A DNA stretch of 64,000 nucleotides from contig JARWKL010000013.1 of assembly GCA_029961685.1 (NCBI GenBank), positions 26,442,922 to 26,506,921 on the forward strand, in the 5' to 3' direction. Of the stretch, positions 1-11,876 are shown piece by piece; position 1 is the first letter of the stretch, and each line of letters starts with the position of its first letter. The notes below the pieces were generated by a model. That model did no database searches and had not been told where the DNA came from. It was given only the letters and a program-made list of their open reading frames with translations. Source of the stretch: Aristolochia californica. Taxonomy: Eukaryota; Streptophyta; Magnoliopsida; Piperales; Aristolochiaceae. The position numbers and the translations under genes are program-made.

Positions 1-131
1 TCAACTCTGTTGGTGAGTGTGGAACCAAGAAGTTCATGAGCAAAGGCTGCATCTTCTCATCCTGCTTCAATGAAATCATTTTGCAGAGTCCATCTAAACC
101 CTCTGCAGATCACATCAATGAAATGGAATAA
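1..131 (+). CDS. possible C-terminal end of a gene entering from the left
   Basis: One frame is open from the window edge (first full codon at 3) to a TAA at 129-131, about 42 codons. The peptide is Cys-rich and ends in HINEME. I do not recognise the family. It may be the last exon of a gene starting outside the window or a chance open frame, since 42 codons is short. The following 1.7 kb has no coding continuation. Confidence 0.3.
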   Translation, partial: NSVGECGTKKFMSKGCIFSSCFNEIILQSPSKPSADHINEME

Positions 132-1803
132 TACGTTTTCTTTTCAATGTTTTCTGTAAACTTGTGGGTTTCTGGGAAGTTGCATACAAGACAGATTCAT
201 AACTCTTCCATGAATTCAAGAGAAAGGATGCTTGCTACGCCTTCATCCTCTAAATCCCTGAGTACCCTAAAGCCTTTGCTGTAGCTTTTGGGTTAGGTTC
301 TGGGTGGAAATTGGAATAGGAAAACTTATTCCACTCCATATCTCTACCGACTTTTCTCCTTTACCCAACTGCCCACATGTTGAGAGAGAAACCCCATCTC
401 TTAAAGATTCAGGTTTGCTTCCCGACTTAGTTTCACTTGTGTCCACCCATAACTAATCCCAGTGAGATCAAGTTTACCTAAGATGATATTATCTAATGGG
501 GTATTATTTTAATGTCGATAAACTGAAAAAACTGTAGGATCAAGAGAGTGTTTTCCCCATAGCTGTACAAGTGAGGATACTTTCATATGGTAGAAGTGAA
601 ATTCTGACTCTTTTTAGTGCTCTTCACAAGATGAAACAAGGAGAGAAGCGGAATAGGGTGGGGCTCCTCCCACCTCTCCCAATAACTTTTTGCAATAGGG
701 CACCCCTCCTAGGCAAAAGAGGATAAAAGGAGTGGTGGCTCTCTTCCCTTCATCAATGTTATCAAGGAAAGAGGTAACATATTTATGACATTTTGATAAG
801 TTTAATTCTACACTATAATCAAATCAAGGACCTCGGTCGTAAAATCAGCTGCTTCAACTCTAGTTAACCATTCATTAGATCAAGTGTCAAAGACAGTTAA
901 ATCTACCTTCACTGACTATTTAACATCTTCTTTTCGGTTTTAGTTCAGAGGTTGGCTTTGGGGGGTTGGGGTTGGGTCTTTTGCTAGAATGGAGTCAAAG
1001 GAAGGGTTTTTTTCAACCCATTTTCAGAGTCAGGTTTAGAGGTTGGCTTTGGGGTCAGAATCGGGGCTCATAGCGATCTACGAGGCAGGGATATGGTCAA
1101 GGGAAAGGCGTGGGAACAAGATTGGCTTTCCAACCCTAGGTTTTTTTCCAAGTCGGGATAAGAGGTCAAGGTTCGGGGTTAGATTGAGTGTTTAGAAATT
1201 CGATCTGATCCAACTGGTGCCCACCCCTATGTAAGACCTTATAAGCAGCATCTTTGTGTTTTTTTTCATGCATCGCATGAATTTCACACTAGTGCTTATC
1301 GAAGATAACATATGCTCTCTTTAGATGGTTTTTTTTTTAAAAAAATTTAAGAATGTTTAACGACATCATCATGAGATCAATCCTTGATTAAACTAATTCA
1401 ACTGGATCTTATCACATTAACGAGTCGAATATTATATCCAGGGTTGTTTCATGAAACTTATCTTGGCAACATTATATCAAGATTTTTCCATGAGTCAATA
1501 TGCATTGGGGTCATATTCATTCTTTTGTATGATTTGAAGGCAATGATAACAATAATCTGACATCACTTTATTTGAGCTCTTTGGTACTTTAATTTTCAAG
1601 CTTATTATGACTTTACCTCTTAACAACTTGAACCATCTTTTTTTTGCATGCAACAAAAGGGAATTGTGGAAATGTATTGAAAGATTGATGGTTTTGTATC
1701 CTTTATTTTCAACAAGGAATGAGTGCCTTTCGCTTTGCTTTTGATGCTAGCCTCCATACGGTTGTGACTTCATGCACATATTCATGTCTACTAGTTCAAG
1801 TAG
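132..1803. other. intergenic stretch without recognisable genes
   Basis: No convincing ORF, RNA gene or complete transposon is seen. The stretch around 940-1200 is G-rich on the + strand and repeats the phrase AGAGGTTGGCTTTGGGG twice, at about 948 and 1032. The rest is AT-rich and probably old degraded repeat. Confidence 0.5.
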
Positions 1804-2250
1804 TTACGTCATGACTCTAATGACTTCTTCTAATGATAAATAAAACTTTTCATCTATGTATGAAGTTTTTCCTTTGATGAAGGGACTTTCATCGACAAAG
1901 ACTGTTTTCTCTTCACCATCTTTGCTATACAAAGCATTGATGGAGAGTTGAATGAACAACCTTTTTATCATGCAACCAAGGCCTCCATGTAACGATTTGT
2001 ATGATGTTTTGACATCTATTACATGAAATATAGCTCTAGAGACCATCTCCTCAATATGGGCTTTGAAACAAATCATACCCAAAGCCCTTTGGCCTTCTTG
2101 ATTGAAACCCTGAATCATCAAAGAGCTCATGGAAAAATCATTTATTGTAAATACAATATTTTTTATGGTTCGGATATGAAGAATGGAAACCACAATCAAG
2201 GAGGATTTCGTTTACTAGCTGTTCTCTTATGTGCATAGACATAAATGAGA
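1804..2250 (-). mobile_element. Ty3/gypsy protease-region remnant
   Basis: The minus strand encodes a 131-residue open stretch with the phrases GFNQEGQRALGMI, FHVIDVKTSY and DEKFYL. These resemble the retropepsin-like segment between gag and reverse transcriptase in plant gypsy polyproteins. No reverse transcriptase follows on this side. A gypsy gag remnant of the same orientation lies at 5272-6310, so the two are probably halves of one element separated by the copia insertion between them. It is non-functional as it stands. Confidence 0.65.
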
Positions 2251-4652
2251 TGTTGATTGTGCACTTTGAGCCCAACTACAAGTCTTCTTTTCTTAAGAAG
2301 ATGCACGACATGCAAGAAGTTTCAATAGTTGTCGAATCATTATGGAGCATGTTGAGTTGCTCGACCTCTGCAAGAAATGTTTTTGGAGAAGAGAGAACTT
2401 CGACTTGCACTTCTTGTTATGGAATTGTGAGTTCAAATTCATCATGAACAATTCCTAGAAAGATACACTTGATAGATTTAGGATCAAGTTTACTGTGTTT
2501 TGGGGAGGAAATATGGACAAAACATTGAGACCCAAAGATTTTCAAGGGCAATGAAAATGGATCATCATTTGGTAAAAATATAGAGTAAGGAGATTTATTA
2601 CCAAGAACAGAAGATGGTAGACGATTTATAAGAAAGCATGCAGTAAGGACTACATGAGGCCAATAAAAGTATGGAACTTTCATGTCATATAATAAACCTC
2701 GAGCTACCTCAAGAATATGATGATTTTTTCGTTCGGCTACACCATTTTGTTGAGGAGTGTACGCACATGATGTTTAATGGATAATACCATTTTCTTGACA
2801 AAAAGAGTCAAGTTCTTTGGAAATGTATTCTTTGGCATTATCAGACCGAAGTATTTTTATGTTCTGACCAAACTGAGTGAGTACCATAGCATGAAAAGAC
2901 TTAAAAATCAATGGTATCTTAGAACGCTCCTTAAATAGAAACAACCAAGTGCTATGAGTGAAGTCATCAATAAATGTAATAAAATACCTGACTTGAGAAA
3001 TATTTGAGGCGCTCAAGGGTCCCCATACATCAGTATGAATTAATAAAAATGGAGTGATACTTTTGACTTATGGATAAGGTGAGTATGTACCCCTTTGATG
3101 TTTACTCAGTTGATAAAGTTCACAATTAAACTCGGACCTGACTTTAAGAGTAGGAAACATATAATGAAGTGATTGTGAAGATGGATGTCCCAACCAGTTG
3201 TGCCATAGCCTTGTCTCATTTTCACTGGTGGAAACAATACTTATTTTTGGCACATCCAAGTAGTATAGCCCCCCTTGTTCACGGCCTCCACCAATCACTT
3301 GCTTCGTTATAAGATCCTAAAATACACACGAAGTGGGTGAGAAGGTGATAGAGCAATTAAAATACTTTGTCAGCTGATTAACAGATAACAAATTCAAAGG
3401 GAAGGTAGGAACAAATAGAATATCAGTGAGTGGAAGTGATGGTGTAACAGAAGTGGATCATTTCCCTTGAACCTTGGTTTGAGAACCGTCAGCTATGATA
3501 ACAAAGTTATGTGAAAGACATAGAGATACATAATGTAATAAATGTTTGTTACCTGTAAGATGTTCGGATGCTCCTGAGTCAATTATCCAGGATGAAGATG
3601 AGGTAGATAGCATACCTGAAGCAGTGGTGGCAGTGGTATTTAATGAGGAACTTGGAGAAGAACCCATCATTTTCTGAAACAACTCATATTCTTCATCAGT
3701 AATTTTTTTCTTTTTAGTTGATTTTGTGGGTTGATCCTCATTTGTATCACCTACCAAGGGTTTCAAGTCTGAGTTGTCGTTGGTATTATAACATATTTCT
3801 CCATACTGACCATTTTTTCCAAAGTAACTATTTTCCTTGTTATAGCATGTATCGATAGTGTGGACATATCTCCCACAATGAGTGCATTTTTTCCACAATT
3901 TTTCCATGCTTTTGATAAGCCAACTAATCACAATGCTATCATTTTTTAACCATTTGTTATAAAAAATTGTTTTCTTGATCAATAGGTGATCCACGATTGG
4001 TGAGATGACCAAGTAGGTCCTTTGTTATAAGAAACATCTGAACCGATGTGGATCAACTTCATAAAATTTGATACCCTAAGTAAGGGTATTATGGTAATTT
4101 TGAGTATACCACCTTTATTACTTACATTTTCTTTAGCCATAATAGGCACTTTAACGAAAATAATTCTCCAAAAAATTCTAATCAAAATATCCAAGTAGTA
4201 TTGTTCAAACAACTTGGTGCATGGAGAAATTTAGCATTAACTCTAAACAATCATTATTCTGATTTTTTTCTGAGTAAATAACCACTCACAATAGACTCAA
4301 TATCAATCTTCTATATCAGGGGAATCTTGTTCCCACAAAAAAAAAAAAAAATCAACAATCTGATCATGGACTGGTCTCGATTAACTAAAATTCCAAACCG
4401 ACAAAACTGCTTTGATAACTTCTTTTAGATCAAGAGGCATTCATATCTACAATCTCATAAGATGAAAAATATTCACATACTCATCTTTAAATCATCTTCT
4501 AAATCTGGAAACCAGTAACATGCAGTAATAAAAAAATAATGAAGGAACTTATCTCACGTTTTTTTATCTTCCTTCACAAGGAGCCTTCTATGAGTAGTGT
4601 TGATCATATCTTCTTAGAGAATTCCTTTTGGTGTAGGGTTCCTAAATTTAAT

Positions 4653-4664
4653 GCTCTGATACCA
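4653..4664 (-). other. primer-binding site of copia A
   Basis: On the minus strand this reads TGGTATCAGAGC, the standard complement of the initiator tRNA-Met 3' end used by plant copia elements. It directly abuts the LTR end (...TCAACA). It fixes the element's orientation and the inner LTR border. Confidence 0.9.
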
Positions 4665-5271
4665 TGTTGAATTTAGGATCCTTTTTCCAATATTCCGAGC
4701 AAGGGAAGAGAGAAAGAAAAAGGAGAAAAGGGGAAGAAGGTTCTCGGGTAAAGAGAAGAAGAGAAGAGGAACAAGGTGTGCGGAAAGCAATGAGAGAGAG
4801 CGATTTACTCAAGAGAAAATTGTAGAACTTGATTAATTCTGAACTACAATACCTCTATTTATAGTAGAGGAAGTGATAGAGTCCTTATACAATTAACCTT
4901 TAAATCTCCTAATTACATTCCAACTCTAACTCTCTAAGATAAGTCTATCATAAAAGGATAACACAATCTAATAGTGTTCTAATATAAGTTGAACTATAAC
5001 TCTTCTTCAAGAACGTGGAGATAAGGGAGGAGGCTAGCTCGTGGCCTTATCCTTGTGGGGCCCACGTGATCTTCCAGCTCGTATTGATAAGATTCCAGCT
5101 CATGGTATCTTTTTGGGTCCCACTTGATCTTCAAGTCTTCTAACTCATTTCAGCTTGTGCTTCTTATCTTCTTAACTCATACTAGCTTGGGTGAGGACTC
5201 TTCTTGGCATCCCATGTCCTCATGGTGGGTCCCACCAACTCATGCAACATGGTGGGTCCCACATTGTAACA
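4665..5271 (-). repeat. 5' LTR of copia A
   Basis: The inner border is set by the primer-binding site. The outer border at about 5271 is inferred from a TGTTACA start on the minus strand that mirrors the ...AACA end, giving an LTR of about 607 bp. Part of it (about 4840-4990) resembles the LTRs of the 8260-10290 element, so the two families are related. No second LTR of this element is present. Confidence 0.65.
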
Positions 5272-6310
5272 GTCATCAATAGGAACATTTTCTTCATCTT
5301 TTTGTTCGATAAAAATTTCCATGTAATGTGCCTTTGTAGATAACTCTTGAAAATCTTTGAGCTTCTAACTTTGTCCAAAGAAAAGCAAGCCTCGATGCAT
5401 CCCTCCAATGTGCATATTGATTTCATTTTTAGTTGACATGTTGACACTTTCGTTATAATTGAGACCTAGATTTCTTTGATAATTGATACAGTCGATCACT
5501 TTTTCTCACTTTTGTTCCTTCATGTTGGTAAGCTCCATCAAGGTTATAGTGCAACGAATGTTATAAAATCGGCTCAAGAACTTGTGTTTCAGTTGCTCTA
5601 GGCTTTCAATTGATTTTGGTGGAAGTTCAATGAACCAATCAAGTGCATTTCCTTTTAGGAGGCATCCAAAGTGTTTAACAACACAATCATCATCAGTGTC
5701 GACATTATTGCATGTCAATGAAGTGGTCGATGTGTTGTTTGGCATTTTCATTACCATTGAATTGCTGGAATTTTGGTGATATCAAACGACATCCTAAGTG
5801 TTTTGAAATGTTGAATATAGGGCCTTACGTAGGCTTGAGATATTTATCCCCCATCAATAAGAAGACTGCTTCAAACAGCATTAGTGATAATTTCATTGAG
5901 CGCTTCCATGGTAATGTTTTCACCTTCTACTAGTCAGAATCCTTCTTATGTCCCATTTTGATTAGGGAATAAATTAATTCATACGTATTTGTTGCATGAG
6001 AGGTTTTCTTCCATATTAGTTGTAAGGAGTTCTAACTTGTTCATGAGGTGAACAGTTTAGGCATATCTAGACAAGATTTGTTCATCTTTTTTCTTCATCA
6101 CATGATCGAGTATAGGAATTTGTTCCTCAAGTGTTTTTGCTATAGTCATCGTTGTAGTAATCTTGACTAAAAGTGTGATAATTGATGAAACAACCTTTGA
6201 AGGGGATAGAAGATTTGACCCACTAATTAAAGAAATAGCATTGTAATACTTTTCAATTTGCTTTATTATAACATGCCCTAGAGTTGTACTTAAGGAATGG
6301 AATTTCACAT
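5272..6310 (-). mobile_element. Ty3/gypsy gag remnant
   Basis: The minus strand carries broken gag segments. MAKTLEEQ-like residues lie near 6140. The capsid-type phrase LKGNALDWFIELPPKSIESLEQLKHKFLSRFYN lies within 5506-5757 (read here in parts: GNALDWFIELPP, then QLKHKFLSRFYN). A later gag stretch lies at 5220-5447. Frame changes join them. Zinc knuckle, LTR and primer site were not found. A second copy of the 6050-6370 part lies just after the CBF pseudogene at 12546-12830. Confidence 0.7.
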
Positions 6311-8259
6311 ATGATGGGGCGGTAAGAGGATAATGTTGCTAACATCACTACAATGCTTGCATAACTTTGTCGCCCTGGAGTCTTTTCTATAGAAAAGACA
6401 ATGATTTGGTTGTTCTCTCTTCATCTGAAAGAAGGTCAGTTGGTGGAAAGATTTTTGTCGTTGCTCAAGTGACTAGACCAGTAGGAAGCATGGAAGAAGC
6501 ACCGTCACGTGCCCCTCTTTGCGAGAAAGAAACACTCAAATGCGTAGAGACTGACTTGAACACACATGGGTAGAAACAATTGGTTTGAAGGATCGTGTGC
6601 TTGGGCGAGTAGAAGTAGAGTTTTTTACATTAACTCACTTTTGTTTACTGTTGCCAAAGGATGTCATTGAGTTGAGAATGCAAAAGTGGACAAGGAGATG
6701 AGAGTTAGAGAGGTTGATTGATTGATCAATGAAAAGTATTGATCAATTAGCTACCTGTGCAGCTTTATGGTAATGGTCTGAAACAACAATTTTTGCCAAG
6801 AATCTTATAAATAGGAACTCCAACTTGTCCCTTAGGAATAAATGAGCATTTATTGGTGAACCTACTCGCTCAAAAATTATTTTCCAAGTGCACACTTCCA
6901 ATTTTACTCATTTGCAAGAGCAATCTCATATTTCATCCAAAAATCCTCTGAATCTTTTGTTTTCACTTGGTATTACTAGCTCTCTTGGCTCCAAAATCAT
7001 TTCAGATTTTGTACTTAAAGTTCTAGAAGCTTAGAGACACTCTAAGAAGTGGCTATCTCTCCATTAAAAGTATGTTTTATAATTCTATTTTATATTTTTA
7101 CTGTTAGACAAAAAGAGTTGTCAAGATACGTTAAATCTAGAAGGGAAATTGCCCATTAGAACTAGAATCTAGTTGATTTGGGTTGTGTAATAGGGTATTA
7201 CACTTGGCTCAAAGAGGGTCTGAATTTCTTTACTTGTCATTTCAGCTAATAGAGCTTATTAGTGATTTTTTTTTCCGAATAAGGGTCCTTGGGTGGTGAT
7301 TACCACTAGCGGAATATCGAAAACACAAAAATTAGCTTCCTTACAGTGTGTGAATTCTACTTGAGTTGTCTTGATTTTATTGCACAATCACTTTGGCAAG
7401 ACTTTTTCTTCTTCTAATGAGAGCATGACACCTCATTTGCTTGTGTGACACTGAAGTGGCCTTCTTTTCTGATTTTATTTTGGTGGTGATCCCATTACAA
7501 CCAATTCATCTTGACCATAGATTGGACTTTGAACTCAATAATCAATCCAATTTTCTACTTAAACTATGATTTTGACAATTGTTGCACTATTTGATAAAAT
7601 CTCTATATTTTGACTATCAAAATATTTGATTTTGACCGTCGATCAATTGGTGATTAGGTTCATTCAATCTTGTTCATTGATCAATGTCGATAATTTGGAC
7701 CTTTGATCAAGTTAGAATTTTGATGATTAAAGTTTTATACCTATAATAAAATTTTAAATTATAATATATATTAAATTTTCAGTTTTTTTAGTATTTTTAG
7801 TTATACAATATAATAATTTTATATAATTAATTTTAAAAAATATAATATTAAACTAATAGAAATTTGAGTCATAGGGCAAAGCAAGAATAAGTCAAGAAGA
7901 TAATGATAAGGTGGGGACGATTTTTTTTTTTTTTTTAGGATTGACATTTAAAATTAAAATTCAGAGTTGAATTCATGCTTTCAAAAACCCAAACCTAGAC
8001 CCTAAACACATATTTTGGATTTGCATTTTTAAAATGTCGTATTAGAGACTCATATATCAAGCAAGTCGAAGAAAAAAATGTCAAAATAATGTTTGGCATA
8101 TGGTCTTTTGAGGCCCTCCTTATCGAGTATTATGTTCTGTCACTTTTGTCACCATTCATAAGTTGATGGCTTGGTGGAATCAAATTCCTAAGCAATCTCA
8201 ACAACCCATTCTTACAAAGAACTTGAATCCAGTCATTTTCCACATCAGCATCGTTGAAC

Positions 8260-8574
8260 TGTTGAATTTATGGAAAAAAGAAAAACTTCATTGACTTGAT
8301 GTAATCAGAGTACATGAACCCCTATTTATAATAGAGGAAAGTAGTAGAGTTCAATTACAATTAAACTACCCTTATCCCAATTACACCCAAACTCTAATAC
8401 TTAAAGATAAATCCTACCATAATTAAATAACTCAACATAAATAGAAAACTAACATAACTAAAACACCTTTAAACTGAAACTCTTTTGTGAGGCCTGCTTC
8501 CAAAATAATTTTGGTTCTATAAGACTTCTTATTGTGAGAGTCATGTAAGACTCTTCCATATTTTCTCTTCAACA
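8260..8574 (-). repeat. 3' LTR of element N1
   Basis: It starts TGTTGAATTTA and ends CTTCAACA on the + strand. It differs from the partner LTR at 9977-10290 by scattered substitutions, so the insertion is not very recent. It includes a TATTTATA-type promoter region near 8325. Confidence 0.9.
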
Positions 8575-9065
8575 CTCTCCCCCAAACTGGAGTTTATAAC
8601 TTTCGTTTGAAATGAAAAGGATTCTTGGTCTTCAATTTTATTTTACTGAATTTATTTTTTCACAAATACAATTCTTCGTGGATGCAAAAACTTTGTCTTT
8701 TGTGCTCCCCCTTTCTTAAATATTTTGGTCACATAAACATTACCAAAACAAATGGAATAAAATACCTCTTTCTTATGCTTCTTCTTCTACTTCTCTCCCT
8801 CAAACTTCGAGGTAGTGGCAGTGATCTCAACATGAAACAAATAACATAGATGTAGTAATAATCTCCTCCGTCACAGTGTCCCAAGGATAAGTACGAAACT
8901 GGACACACACTCTCAAAAGGTAAAAATGGATAATAAAGCATAAGTCAAAACCAACATCAAAGGAATTCAAACAAAAATAGTGACAATAATCACTAAAGTG
9001 GGTAATGTCTATCATTCTCAAGATAACAATAAAAAGGATACCAATAAAAAGTTTCAATGGACTTA

Positions 9066-9067
<2 letters not shown>

Positions 9068-9109
<42 letters not shown>
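9068..9109. repeat. (CA)n(TA)n microsatellite
   Basis: About 14 AC units run into about 6 AT units, inside the internal region of element N1. The long frames rich in Val and Cys here are products of this repeat, not genes. Confidence 0.95.
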
Positions 9110-9976
9110 AGTAAACCAACCGAAGCAACACACAAGAGGTTGGCTCAAAGGGGTATGTGAGAGTCAAAAGAGGATGGTAAGAGAAATGAAACCAAAAAGA
9201 GTGTAAGTGAGATATTTTCCTAATATTTTTTATCAATAACATCAACTCAAAAAGTGATGCAAAAAATTCGGCTTAAATTCAGATTTTTCAATGCAACAGG
9301 ATACCAACATGACCTTTTATTCTTCCAATGCAAATATATCCTTAAATATAGATTAGATTGATCTTATAAAACTAGAGTTAAATACCTTTCATCTAAGTAT
9401 AAATTCTCCTCATAAAATATACTTCTATTGAGATATATAATCTAATAGATTTCGGTCTCTGTAATTTGGCAGAACTAAGTATTTTTTCCCCTTTTTCCAG
9501 CGTAACCATTGACTCTTCTAATATCAATATCTCCATATAAAAAACTCAGATCAAGAATTAGTTGAAAATGTAAAAAAATAGACTTACAGATATTTCTTTT
9601 GATATATAATTCTCCATATAAAGTCATGTCCTTCATAGCATAAAATAGCTTGGAAGTTGATGCTTTTTGTTGTTGCTCAAACCACTCTTGCAGTCTAACT
9701 TCTGCTACTTAAAATATCGATTTCTTTTTGTAGAAACTCTAATTGCCAAAATTCGTTTTGCGTTGGAAATTAAACTTGAATATCTTTCCATCAATTTATA
9801 ATATGTAATATGAAAATCTCAGTATAGAGATGATAACGCAAAGAAAACAACGGGTATAGGGACTGAAAAGAGAAAAAAAATTACAAACCTAAACTGCTAG
9901 AGATAATAGATTAGAAAAGGGTCACATTATCTTTGTGCTTTGACCAAGTCAATTCACAAAATCTGCTCAGATACCA

Positions 9977-10290
9977 TGTTGAACTTATGGAAAAGATAAA
10001 AACTTCATTGACTTGATGTAATCAGAATACATGAACCCCTATTTATAATAGAGGAAAGTAGGAGAGTCCAATTACAATTAAACTACCATTGTCCCATTAC
10101 ACCCAAACTCTAACACTTAAAGATAAGTCCTAGCATAATTAAATAACTCAACATAAATAGAAGACTAACATAACTAAAACACCTTTAAACTAAAAATCTT
10201 TAGTGAGACTTGCTTCCATAATAATTTTGGCTTTGTAAGACTTCTTATTGTGAGCGTCATGTCAGATTCTTCCATATTTGTTCTTCAATA
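9977..10290 (-). repeat. 5' LTR of element N1
   Basis: It aligns end to end with 8260-8574. The outer end reads TTCAATA on the + strand, a one-base change from the expected CAACA terminus. The TSD TGAAC follows at 10291-10295. Confidence 0.9.
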
Positions 10291-10356
10291 TGAACCATGT
10301 CAGCAACCAACATTTGCCAACTTGGAAAATTTCCTAGCATGGTGTCCATTCAAACT

Positions 10357-10362
10357 CCGCGT
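10357..10362 (+). promoter_or_regulatory. CCGCGT (CAMTA-type) motif upstream of psi1 CBF
   Basis: The motif matches the VCGCGB site bound by CAMTA factors; the CCGCGT form is known from the Arabidopsis CBF2 promoter. It is conserved at 20495-20500 before copy 2. Here a 1.3-kb insertion separates it from the TATA box. Confidence 0.45.
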
Positions 10363-10417
10363 CTTTGCCACAAGGAATCAATCAATGAATAGTCGATTCA
10401 ATGTCCCAACTCCCAAC

Positions 10418-11727
10418 TAAGGTTGCATCGCACCGAGCTGGCTCGCGAGGGGCTCGAGCTTGACGCAGTTCGATTCAATTTATCTGAATCTCAAATCGAG
10501 TTTGAGATGTAAGTCAGGCTCATTTAAGTTAACGAACCGAGCTCAACCGAACCATGGTTCGGTTTGAAAGCTCATTAGTCGACTCGTTAACTTAACAAGG
10601 GCCTGAGCGTGAAGACACTCTTCAATCTTCATAACCGAAGGGAAGAAAGGGGGGGGGATTAGCGCAAAGACTCTTCGGAACTGGAGGGTTCGGCAACGCA
10701 TCGAGATTAGGAGCCTTCCTCTTTGACTCTTCGGGCTTTGGGGAATCCGTGAATTAGGGATTCGACGCTCGACAAAATCAAAGGAAGCTTGGAAGAAAAT
10801 CGGTGATGGCGACGTGAAGTTCCCTCAGTCGAAGAAAAAATAGGTTTGCAATCTGCCGCTTTAGGTAAGTTTTGATTTTTCACCCTCTATTTCTACGATT
10901 TCTTCCTCAATCTCATTGTCGTCTTCGATCTTCGTCATCAATCGATTTTTTGTAACCGATGAACAAATAATAGAAGCTCATCTGCCCCATCTCTCCCCTT
11001 TCTCTCTCGGCTAGAGGTGCTTGCGGCTAGCAGGAAGTTGTCCTGGCTTTAGAGCTGAGACCAGAGGTGCTTGACAACCTGAGGTCACGGCAGTTTGCTT
11101 TCTAAGGTATGAAAACGAACTGGTGAGTTCTTGCGGCAGGCTTTCTCGAGGTCTTTGGTCCAGCGAAAGCCTTCTTTCAAAACCAAGTGGTAGAGACGAA
11201 AGGAAGGCACACGCGCAGCCAGCAAGTAAGATCAGCCCATCGTTTATTTTTTGTAAATTATTTCCAATATTTTTTTAGTTTTAATGGTGGTTTTAAAGTT
11301 TGATAAATTCACAGAAAGCTAGCTTCAGCTTATTTTTTTAGTTTTAACTTTGATTCCTACATTAACTTGGTGCAAACACCGCTAAAAAAGGCATTACTTT
11401 TAGGTATGTATTGAATTGTTTTATACCTTGCATGATACAAACATGTCTTTACACTAGATTGTCTATAAGATTTTTGTTCTGTTAGCATAGCTTTTCACTA
11501 TATGTTGTCACAAATGAATACGATAGCGTGCCCTAATCCTATGAACCCCTTACATAACAAAAATTGTTTTTATGTTCATAGGATATTATAATTCTAGGTA
11601 GAGGACATGCCTAATGTCATGTAAGTTGGAGTTTGAACCCGGCTCGAGCTCGAGTTCGAAATATTTAAATCAAGCCCAACTTGAACATAGGCAGGTTCGG
11701 GCTAGGCTTGATTCGATGCCACCCCTA
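10418..11727. mobile_element. hAT-like non-autonomous DNA element in the psi1 promoter
   Basis: The ends are imperfect inverted repeats: TAAGGTTGCATCG at the left and, reversed, TAGGGGTGGCATCG at the right. The subterminal sequence is full of GAGCTCGAGC-like words. The duplicate promoter (20515-20545) lacks the 1310 bp, which shows an insertion. The flanking 8-mers CTCCCAAC and CTCGAAGC match at only 5 of 8 positions, so the target duplication is decayed or uncertain. No transposase coding is seen. A related element with a perfect TSD lies at 57362-57972. Confidence 0.7.
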
Positions 11728-11762
11728 CTCGAAGCGCATCTTCCAACTCCTCTTGCACCTAT

Positions 11763-11769
11763 TATAAAA
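11763..11769 (+). promoter_or_regulatory. TATA box of psi1 CBF
   Basis: TATAAAA in a CCTATTATAAAATCC context, 114 bp before the relic ATG. The same context is present at 20558 before intact copy 2. Confidence 0.6.
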
Positions 11770-11876
11770 TCCTTCATTTCCCTCTATTTTGCACACACCT
11801 CACTCACCTCACTCTTCACTACTGCTGTGTCCCTCACTCAGCTTACTCCAACTTCCCACGTCGGTCGAGAGCATCA

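Larger units (their letters stand above)
2290..5271 (-). mobile_element. Ty1/copia retrotransposon, 3'-truncated (copia A)
   Basis: Read on the minus strand, the order is 5' LTR (4665-5271), primer-binding site (4653-4664), gag with a CCHC zinc knuckle (CTHC...H...C near 3860), protease (WIIDSGASEHLTG, near 3580), the GAG-pre-integrase HHCC region (LWHNWLGHP, near 3200), the integrase core (FIDDFT near 2960, RSDNAKEY near 2840) and the integrase C-terminus (SPKHSKLDPKSIKCIFLG, near 2480). Several stops and frameshifts interrupt it. Reverse transcriptase, RNase H and the 3' LTR are missing, so it cannot be autonomous. It lies between gypsy gag and gypsy protease remnants of the same orientation. 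Confidence 0.85.
8260..10290 (-). mobile_element. non-autonomous copia-type LTR element (N1)
   Basis: Two LTRs of 315 and 314 bp enclose about 1.4 kb with no gag or pol coding. The orientation is minus: the primer-binding site, TGGTATCTGAGC on the minus strand (9965-9976), abuts the LTR at 9977, and a polypurine tract (TTGGGGGAGAG, minus strand) abuts the LTR ending at 8574. A perfect 5-bp target duplication, TGAAC, lies at 8255-8259 and 10291-10295. The uninterrupted target is visible in the duplicate block near 20435 (...TGTTGAACCATGTCAGC). Lacking proteins, it would depend on enzymes of another copia. Confidence 0.92.

Noticed and set aside
8827..9245. Val/Cys-rich minus-strand frames
   Set aside because: They are translations of the CA/TA microsatellite within element N1.
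10410..11735. Clear 8-bp TSD for the hAT-like element in the psi1 promoter
   Set aside because: The flanking 8-mers agree at only 5 of 8 positions; insertion is supported by the empty site in copy 2, not by a TSD.
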